11,293 nucleotides of DNA, from positions 1 to 11,293 of the forward strand of contig CAYTSW010000089.1 of assembly GCA_964440605.1 (NCBI GenBank), given 5' to 3'. Origin of the DNA: CAYTSW01 sp964440605. GTDB lineage: Bacteria; Planctomycetota; Phycisphaerae; Phycisphaerales; UBA1924. Below the pieces are notes generated by a model, which did no database searches, had not been told where the DNA came from, and saw only the letters and a list, made by a program, of their open reading frames with translations. Positions 6,269-11,293 of this stretch are shown here, piece by piece. How positions within the stretch are numbered: position 1 is the stretch's first letter; each line of letters starts with the position of its first letter. The translations under genes were made by a program, and so were the position numbers.

Positions 6269-8125
6269 ATGCAGCCCTGTGTTTTCCCCTCTGCCTGCGG
6301 TGCGCTCGCGGCGCTTGCGGCGCTCGTCCTGTGCGCGCCGGTCGCCGCACAGGTCCAAACCACGGTCGACGACTTCTTCATCCCCGGCACGCAGCCGGGC
6401 GAGTTCAACGCGGCTCTCGAACCGCCGGGTTCCTGCACGGGGTGCCACTCGGATTACAATCCGGAGACGGAGCCCTACCACCGTTGGGTGGCGAGCATGA
6501 TGGGCCAGGCGGGGCGCGACCCGATCTTCTTCGCGGCTCTGGCGGTCGCCGAGCAAGACTCCGAGAACGTCGGCGAGTTGTGCCTGCGGTGCCACGCGCC
6601 GCTCGGGTGGCTCAACGGGCGGAGCGTGCCGACCGATGGATCGGCCCTGACGCATGATGACGGCTTCGGCGTCGCGTGCATCGTCTGCCACCGTATGGTC
6701 AACCCGGTCTTCGTCCCGGGCGAGAGCCCCGCGGTGGACCAGCAGATCCTCGCTTCGCTCGCGAACCCGGTCGTGAACCCGCATAACTCGAGTCTGGTGA
6801 TCGATCCCGAAGACCGCCGGCGTGGGCCGTACAACCTGGGAGACTTCTTCATCCACGCGTGGGAAGAGTCGCCCTACCACCGGACGTCGGCGATGTGCGC
6901 GAACTGCCACGAGGTGTCCAACCCGGCCTTCACGCTCCAGCCCGATGGGACGTACGCGCTCAACACGCTCGGCGCCCCGCCGCCCAGCGACGACAAGTAC
7001 ACGATGTTCCCCGTCGAGCGCACGTATTCCGAATGGCTGATGAGCGACTTCGCGCTCGGGCCGATCGACATGGGCGGACGCTTCGGCGGGACGCTGCACG
7101 AGGTAAGCACCTGCCAGGACTGCCACATGCCGCAGACCACGGGTATGGGCTGCGTCTTCGGTGAGGGCCGCAACGATCTCAAGCAGCACGACTTCAACGG
7201 GGCGAACACCTGGGTGATGCGCGCGATCCACGCGTTGAACGACCCGAACTTCACGACGCTCACGTTCGACCGCGTCGAGCAGTCGATCGCTCGGGCCAAG
7301 AGCATGCTCGAGCGGGCGGCCGATCTCGAACTCTCGATCGACGAGGGCGTGCTCACCGTGCGCGTCGTCAACCAGGTGGGTCACAAGCTGCCCACCGGCT
7401 ACGTCGAGGGGCGGCGTATGTGGGTGAACGTGCGCTTCTACGACGCGAGCGACCAGCTCGTCGAAGAGGCTGGTGCGTACGACTTTGCTACGGCGGAGCT
7501 CGACGAGTCGACCACGAAGGTGTACGAGGCCAAGCTGGGCACGACGCCGGACGTCGCCGACTCCGCGGGTGTGCAGTCCGGCATCGGATTCCACTTCGCG
7601 GTGAACAACAAGTGGTTCAAGGACAACCGCATCCCGCCGCGCGGCTTCACCAACGCGAACTTCGAGTCGGTCCAGGCCGAGCCCATCGGGTACTCGTACG
7701 CCGACGGGCAGCACTGGGACGACACGCCGTACACCGTGCCCCCCGGCGCGGTGCGTGCGGAGGTGCGTCTGTACCACCAGACGACGACCAAGGAATACAT
7801 CGAGTTTCTGCGCGATCAGAACGTGACGAACAACGCCGGCCAAGTGGCCTACGACGCCTGGGCCGACCCGCTGATCGGGAACAAGAGCGAGCCCGTCGAG
7901 ATGGAGATGGGCGAGATCATGGTGCCCGTCCTGTGCGCCGCCGACTTCAACGGCGACGGGCAGGTCGACGGCGCTGACTTCGGCGTCTTCGGCGCCGCGT
8001 TCGGCTCCAGCACGGGCGACGCCAACTTCAACGCCGCCGCCGACTTCAACGCCGATGGGCAGATCGACGGCGCGGACTTCGGCTCCTTCGGCGCGGAGTT
8101 CGGCCGGACCGACTGCGCGGGCTGA
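6269..8125 (+). CDS. Five-haem c-type cytochrome with C-terminal dockerin
   Basis: A 618-residue exported multihaem cytochrome. The signal peptide is residues 1-27 (cleavage after VAA). Five CxxCH haem sites are present: CTGCH 56-60, CLRCH 105-109, CIVCH 137-141, CANCH 210-214 and CQDCH 282-286. They resemble the cytochrome c554 type of periplasmic or surface electron carriers. Free histidines such as His172, His204, His307 and His372 could be distal ligands. Residues about 355-555 form a second domain with 'GHKLPTGYVEGRRMW' (371-385), a motif I recall from the beta-rich C-terminal part of other multihaem cytochromes. Residues 556-616 are a full two-loop dockerin. Covalent haem attachment requires export, in agreement with the signal peptide. 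The electron donor and acceptor are not encoded nearby in an obvious way; the membrane Fe-S protein at 2122-4314 is the only other redox gene. A substrate-reducing activity is possible but no catalytic motif is recognised. Confidence 0.93.
   Translation: MQPCVFPSACGALAALAALVLCAPVAAQVQTTVDDFFIPGTQPGEFNAALEPPGSCTGCHSDYNPETEPYHRWVASMMGQAGRDPIFFAALAVAEQDSENVGELCLRCHAPLGWLNGRSVPTDGSALTHDDGFGVACIVCHRMVNPVFVPGESPAVDQQILASLANPVVNPHNSSLVIDPEDRRRGPYNLGDFFIHAWEESPYHRTSAMCANCHEVSNPAFTLQPDGTYALNTLGAPPPSDDKYTMFPVERTYSEWLMSDFALGPIDMGGRFGGTLHEVSTCQDCHMPQTTGMGCVFGEGRNDLKQHDFNGANTWVMRAIHALNDPNFTTLTFDRVEQSIARAKSMLERAADLELSIDEGVLTVRVVNQVGHKLPTGYVEGRRMWVNVRFYDASDQLVEEAGAYDFATAELDESTTKVYEAKLGTTPDVADSAGVQSGIGFHFAVNNKWFKDNRIPPRGFTNANFESVQAEPIGYSYADGQHWDDTPYTVPPGAVRAEVRLYHQTTTKEYIEFLRDQNVTNNAGQVAYDAWADPLIGNKSEPVEMEMGEIMVPVLCAADFNGDGQVDGADFGVFGAAFGSSTGDANFNAAADFNADGQIDGADFGSFGAEFGRTDCAG
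7934..8116 (+). repeat. Two-loop GC-type dockerin module (cytochrome)
   Basis: Encodes 61 residues, Cys556 to Cys616. The two loops, DFNGDGQVDGAD and DFNADGQIDGAD, have a period of 33 residues, and the module ends with 'EFGRTDC'. All calcium-ligand positions are intact. Confidence 0.9.
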
Positions 8126-8127
8126 CG

Positions 8128-8159
8128 CGCCGCGCGCCTGACGGGAGGTTCGCGCGGCG
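8128..8159 (+). terminator. GC hairpin after the cytochrome gene
   Basis: A perfect 9-bp stem (8128-8136 with 8151-8159) with a 14-base loop starts two bases after the stop at 8125. There is no T-run, so it may be a transcript-end stabiliser or a factor-dependent terminator. A smaller 5-bp hairpin follows at 8165-8180. Confidence 0.4.
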
Positions 8160-8227
8160 GCGCTCGCACGCTAGAGTGCGGTCGCCGCATCGGTGTCCCC
8201 TCAGGCCGCCAGACGAAAGGTGACTCC

Positions 8228-9862
8228 ATGCGCACGTACGAGATCGCACCGCTCCTGATCCTCGCGACCGCGGGGGCCGCGATGGCGCAGACCCCCGAGG
8301 GCGTCGCGCTGCCGCGAGGCCTGACCGCCGACGAACGGGCGCACGTCGAGCGCACGCCACTCATCGCGACGGGAGCCGAGCGCGGCGTCGCCGGTGCCCC
8401 GACCGGGCCCGTCGTCTGCCCGCCCGAGTACGCCCCGTGCGCGGGCATCATCATCGCGTGGGAGGGCCCGACGTCCTGGAAGGACATCCTCGCGAACATG
8501 ACGGTGCAGATCACCACACGCCCCGAGTCGCAGGGGGCGAAGGTGTGGATCGCGGTCGACTCGTCGACCGAGGGCTCGAGCACGGCCTCGCTCCTCGACT
8601 CGCGCGGGGCCGATCTCTCGCGCGTCGAGTTCGTGGTGCGGCAGACCGATTCGATCTGGATGCGCGACTACGGGCCGCGGTTCATCTACGAGGGCGGCGT
8701 GCGGGCGATCGTCGATCACACCTACAACCGCCCGCGCTTCGCCGACAACCTCTTCCCCGATTACTTCTCCAGCACCAACGGCTACGAGCAGTACCAGATC
8801 CCGCTCGTGCACGGCGGCGGCAACTTCCACCTCGCGGCTGACCAAGATGCCTGGGCGACCGAACTCATTCAGGACGAGAACCCGAGCCTGAGCGCGGCGC
8901 AGATCGTCGACCTCTGGCGCGACTTCCAGAACCTCGAGACCGAGCTGACCGACGCGCTGCCATCGTTCATCGACGCGACGCAGCACATCGACATGTGGAT
9001 GATCCCCGTCAGCGACAACACGATCATCGTGAGCGATTGGCCCTCACAGCCCGGAACGACGCAGGACTCGGTATGCGACCAGTTCGCGATCGACGCGCAG
9101 AACCTCGGCTACACGGTGGTTCGCGCGCCCGCGGTCGCGCTCAGCGGCACGCACTACACCTACACCAACGCGGTCATCGTGAACGACCTGGTGCTGATGC
9201 CGGTGTATTCCAACGCTTCGATCAGGAGCCTGAACGGCCAGGCGCTGAGCGCGTGGGAAAGTGCCCTGCCCGGCAAGACGATCCAGACGATTCCCGCAGA
9301 GAACATCGTCTCGGCCGCGGGCGTGCTGCACTGCATCGTCAAGCACGTACCGGCAAACTCGGGCGGCGAAGACCCGGTGGCTTCCGTGCGCATGCCGGCG
9401 GCCGGCGAGGTGTACGAGCCGGGCGACAACGTCCGCATCGTCTGGACGAGCGACGACGACGAGGGGGTGGTCGAGGTCGACCTGCTGTTCTCGACGGACA
9501 ACGGCGCGAGCTTCCAGCCCATCGCGACCGCGATCGCCGACACCGGCGCGTTCAACTGGACGACGCCCGATCTCTTTTCGGATGAGACGATCGTGCGGGT
9601 CGTGCCACGCGACGCCGAGGGAAACACCGGCGTCGCCGACGCCGGACCCATCACCATCGACGGCGAGCCGACGGTGTGTGTGGGCGACTTCACCGGCGAC
9701 AACGTGGTCGACGGCGCGGACTTCGGTGTGTTCGGCGCCGCCTTCGGCGCGAGCGTCGGCGACGCGGTGTACGACGCGCGGGCCGACTTCAACGAGGACG
9801 GCGTGATCGACGGCGCCGACTTCGGCGCCTTCGGCGCGGTCTTCGGCTCGTCGTGCCCATGA
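8228..9862 (+). CDS. Secreted PPAD-like arginine deiminase with Ig-like domain and dockerin
   Basis: A 544-residue exported enzyme. The signal peptide is residues 1-20 (AMA before Gln21). AAAGGTGA at 8216-8223, four bases ahead of the ATG, supports the start. Residues about 60-375 are a guanidino-group hydrolase of the PAD_porph/agmatine deiminase family, which converts an arginine guanidine to a ureido group with release of ammonia. The catalytic set is complete: WMRD with Asp147, GGGN at 196-199, HxD with His253 and Asp255, Asn314, and Cys369 in 'LHC'. The order and spacing follow the Porphyromonas gingivalis PPAD residues as I recall them (Asp130, His236, Asp238, Asn297, Cys351). 'YNRPR' (Arg168, Arg170) sits where PPAD holds the carboxylate of C-terminal arginine. 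Residues about 383-478 are an Ig-like domain ('PAAGEVYEPGDNVRIVW', later 'FNWTTP'), and 484-543 are a dockerin. Agmatine deiminase is the main alternative, but export and 'YNRPR' favour a peptide substrate. Confidence 0.92.
   Translation: MRTYEIAPLLILATAGAAMAQTPEGVALPRGLTADERAHVERTPLIATGAERGVAGAPTGPVVCPPEYAPCAGIIIAWEGPTSWKDILANMTVQITTRPESQGAKVWIAVDSSTEGSSTASLLDSRGADLSRVEFVVRQTDSIWMRDYGPRFIYEGGVRAIVDHTYNRPRFADNLFPDYFSSTNGYEQYQIPLVHGGGNFHLAADQDAWATELIQDENPSLSAAQIVDLWRDFQNLETELTDALPSFIDATQHIDMWMIPVSDNTIIVSDWPSQPGTTQDSVCDQFAIDAQNLGYTVVRAPAVALSGTHYTYTNAVIVNDLVLMPVYSNASIRSLNGQALSAWESALPGKTIQTIPAENIVSAAGVLHCIVKHVPANSGGEDPVASVRMPAAGEVYEPGDNVRIVWTSDDDEGVVEVDLLFSTDNGASFQPIATAIADTGAFNWTTPDLFSDETIVRVVPRDAEGNTGVADAGPITIDGEPTVCVGDFTGDNVVDGADFGVFGAAFGASVGDAVYDARADFNEDGVIDGADFGAFGAVFGSSCP
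9677..9856 (+). repeat. Two-loop GC-type dockerin module (deiminase), first loop degenerate
   Basis: Encodes 60 residues, Cys484 to Cys543, with a 33-residue period. The second loop (DFNEDGVIDGAD) is canonical. The first (DFTGDNVVDGAD) has Thr at loop position 3 and Asn at position 6 in place of Asn and Gly, so calcium binding there may be weaker. Confidence 0.85.
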
Positions 9863-9938
9863 TGCGCTTCCGAGCCACCGTGCAGCGCTAGGCCGCGTGG
9901 TGCCCGGTGTTCGCGGCACGTTGTCGTACCGACTGCGC

Positions 9939-10574
9939 CTAATTGCGCCGCTGGTGACGGATTTCGACGACCTTGTTATTTGTCTCGGCGATGTGGGGGT
10001 CGTAGACCTCGATGGTGAAGCGGTTGGCGTCTTTGACACGCCAGACGTAGCGGACCATGCGCCCGTGGAGGCCGAGCGCGGGCTCGTCCATGTCGCCGAA
10101 GAACTGGATGTACGAGCCGTCCATCGCCGCGTGCCCCTCGGCGGAGAGGATGGCGGTGCTCATGCTGTTGAGCATGGTGAGGTCGTAGTGGTTGTTGTGG
10201 ATGTCGAAGCCGAGGAGGGACCGTGTCTCCATTGGGCGGCCCATGACGGGGGCCGTGGAGCGGCCTTCGAGGAAGCGCCCGCCGAGGATCTTCTCGAACG
10301 AGGCGGTGCCCTCGGACTCCTGCGGCTGGCCGCCGGGGTTCCCGCCCCAGACGCGCATCTGGACGTCCCAGTCGCCGACGAAGTAGTCGAGCATCTCGTG
10401 GCGATCGGTCGGTGTCATGGTCTCGATCTGGGCCTGCATGTTGACCGAGTTCATGTCGAACTCGGGCGCGAAGCGAGCGGGGGCGTCGTCGTTCATGGCG
10501 GCATCTCCGGACTGGCTCATGCCGACGCCGGCGATGAGGAGAAGGGCGAGGGCAGCGGTCGGGGTGCATCGCAT
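9939..10574 (-). CDS. Exported DUF1579-like protein
   Basis: A 211-residue protein with a signal peptide (residues 1-20, a short hydrophobic core 'ALALLLIAGVG'). Residues about 57-208 resemble the DUF1579 family of small beta-barrel-like proteins of unknown function. The features seen are 'YFVGDWDVQMRVW', 'EGTASFEKILGGRFLEGR', 'LLGFDIHNNHYDL', and a closing 'FTIEVYDP'. This is the usual domain length for the family plus a 50-residue linker after the signal. AGGAG (as CTCCT at 10581-10585 on the plus strand), six bases ahead of the ATG, fixes the start. It has no dockerin, unlike the exported proteins beside it. It converges on the deiminase gene across a 76-bp gap that holds no strong hairpin, and diverges from the FHA gene. 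Function unknown. Confidence 0.87.
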   Translation of the reverse strand: MRCTPTAALALLLIAGVGMSQSGDAAMNDDAPARFAPEFDMNSVNMQAQIETMTPTDRHEMLDYFVGDWDVQMRVWGGNPGGQPQESEGTASFEKILGGRFLEGRSTAPVMGRPMETRSLLGFDIHNNHYDLTMLNSMSTAILSAEGHAAMDGSYIQFFGDMDEPALGLHGRMVRYVWRVKDANRFTIEVYDPHIAETNNKVVEIRHQRRN

Positions 10575-10784
10575 CGGGATCTCCTATGGCGCGGCGAGGG
10601 GAGGCAGCAATAGCCTACCGCTCGGACCGTTGATCGGGAACGCAGCGGTGATTCCCCCGCAGACTTCCCCGCATCCCCGCACAGCACCCTTCCGCGATCC
10701 GCGTCGGTATGGCATGATGGACAAGTTAGCCGCGCAAGCAGCAGAGCCGTCGATCGTGTATTGACGCCCATTCGGAGACCGCCC
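10575..10784. promoter_or_regulatory. Divergent intergenic region with three CCCCGCA repeats
   Basis: This 210-bp gap must carry promoters for the DUF1579-like gene and the FHA gene. CCCCGCA occurs three times in the same direction at 10655-10661, 10667-10673 and 10675-10681, the first two also preceded by TT. Close direct repeats in a shared promoter region could be a regulator site. No convincing -35/-10 pair was found. Confidence 0.3.
10774..10777 (+). promoter_or_regulatory. Ribosome-binding site of the FHA gene
   Basis: GGAG ends seven bases before ATG 10785. The upstream in-frame TTG at 10761 has no such site and would add eight residues not needed by the FHA fold. Confidence 0.6.
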
Positions 10785-11153
10785 ATGCCCAGCCTGACCA
10801 TCATGACCGGCGAGCAGACCGGGAAGCAGTTCGTCGTCGGCAGCCGGACCCTCTCGATCGGACGCGACCCCGCACGCGACGTGCAGGTGATCGACCCCAA
10901 GGTCAGCCGCAAGCACGCGTTGCTGCGCTGCGACGCGGGCCGGTACGTGCTCGTCTCGGCCAAGAGTCTCAACGGCATGACCGTCAACGGTCGCCCCGTC
11001 GAGGAGGAGCACCCGCTTCAAGGCGGCGAGACGATCACGATGGGTGACACCGTGCTCAAGTTTGAGCTCGACATGGACCCCGACCGCTCCAATGCGCTGA
11101 ACAACTACAAGCGCGCCGATCGGCAGACTCGGGACAGCCACACCGTGATGTGA
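10785..11153 (+). CDS. Stand-alone FHA-domain protein
   Basis: A 122-residue cytoplasmic protein made almost wholly of a forkhead-associated domain, which binds phosphothreonine peptides. The core motifs are present: Gly26-Arg27 in 'LSIGRDPA', 'SRKHA' at 41-45, 'NG' at 63-64 and 'VNGR' at 67-70. Gly26, Arg27, Ser41, His44 and Asn63 are the residues usually conserved for structure and phosphopeptide contact. A polar tail (about 97-122) with no domain follows. There is no signal peptide. No Ser/Thr kinase, phosphatase or secretion gene is visible beside it in the window, so its partner is unknown. FHA proteins often report on kinase signalling or type VI secretion, but neither can be assigned here. 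Confidence 0.92.
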   Translation: MPSLTIMTGEQTGKQFVVGSRTLSIGRDPARDVQVIDPKVSRKHALLRCDAGRYVLVSAKSLNGMTVNGRPVEEEHPLQGGETITMGDTVLKFELDMDPDRSNALNNYKRADRQTRDSHTVM

Positions 11154-11293
11154 GTTAGCGCTGGAGAGCACTGACCTTGCGGAGCCACGGTCAGTGGCAC
11201 CCGAGTTTCCTGCGGGAAGCAACGAGCACCGGGCGCGAGCCCGGCTGCCTTCAACGTCCGGGCATGCCAAAGCTATGACCCGCAGAGCCGGGT
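11154..11293 (+). other. Gene-free tail with several hairpins
   Basis: No coding frame is convincing here. A perfect 8-bp stem (11169-11176 with 11189-11196, 12-base loop) follows the FHA stop by 15 bases and may end its transcript, although no T-run follows. Further on, CCGGGC/GCCCGG (11229-11234 with 11239-11244) closes on a GCGA tetraloop. A 7-bp stem (11210-11216 with 11279-11285) and a 5-bp stem (11199-11203 with 11289-11293) enclose it. The nested arrangement could be a structured RNA cut by the window edge. I could not match it to SRP RNA, RNase P, tmRNA or a known riboswitch. Confidence 0.3.

Noticed and set aside
6053..7843. 596-residue minus-strand open frame over the cytochrome gene
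   Set aside because: It is antisense to five CxxCH motifs and a dockerin; its translation is Arg/Val/His-rich without any known motif.
2029..9856. Dockerin loops as calmodulin-like EF-hands
   Set aside because: There is no E-helix before each loop, the spacing is 33 residues, and the modules are C-terminal on exported proteins, which fits dockerins better.
9863..9938. Bidirectional terminator between the deiminase and DUF1579-like genes
   Set aside because: Only 4-6 bp stems without T-runs could be found.
11199..11293. Edge of a group II intron (the 'GAGCCGGGT' end resembles the start of domain V) or a c-di-GMP riboswitch ('CAAAGCTA')
   Set aside because: Only short matches, no reverse transcriptase nearby, and the other required conserved parts are absent or beyond the window.

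Overview
The window looks like chromosomal DNA of a high-GC planctomycete, most likely class Phycisphaerae. The main clue is a C-terminal module of the type I recall as the 'GC-type dockerin', which carries Ca-loops of the form DFNxDGxVDGADFG. It ends four secreted proteins that are otherwise unrelated to each other. The taxonomic call is an inference from this module and base composition. No rRNA, tRNA, CRISPR array, transposase or phage gene was seen.

Layout. Bases 1-1330 hold the 3' part of a secreted-type protein with propeller-like character. Its 5' edge is a perfect 46-bp fold-back that is probably an assembly artefact. A small P-domain protein with a half-size dockerin follows (1432-2121). 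It converges, with no spacer, on a long minus-strand membrane iron-sulfur protein of the NapH/CcoG type with a TPR tail (2122-4314). After a 375-bp divergent gap come three plus-strand exported genes in series. These are an unrecognised exported protein (4690-6126), a five-haem c-type cytochrome (6269-8125) and a peptidyl-arginine-deiminase-like enzyme (8228-9862). All three end in a full two-loop dockerin. A strong hairpin terminator separates the first from the second. A minus-strand DUF1579-like exported protein (9939-10574) and a plus-strand stand-alone FHA protein (10785-11153) follow. The last 140 bases hold several hairpins but no gene.

How the parts may work together. Seven Ca-binding loops in four proteins share the same residues at loop positions 10-11 (Gly-Ala), and each module is flanked by a Cys pair. 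This suggests that one common partner or sorting machinery collects these proteins outside the cytoplasm. The passengers are not classical cellulosome enzymes: one is a multihaem cytochrome and another is an arginine deiminase resembling Porphyromonas PPAD. The membrane Fe-S protein could pass electrons outward, but nothing here shows that it is linked to the cytochrome. No cohesin-like partner is encoded in the window.

The most novel points are the dockerin-borne cytochrome, the PPAD-like catalytic set with an Ig-like domain and dockerin, and the precise 33-residue difference between the half and full dockerin modules.
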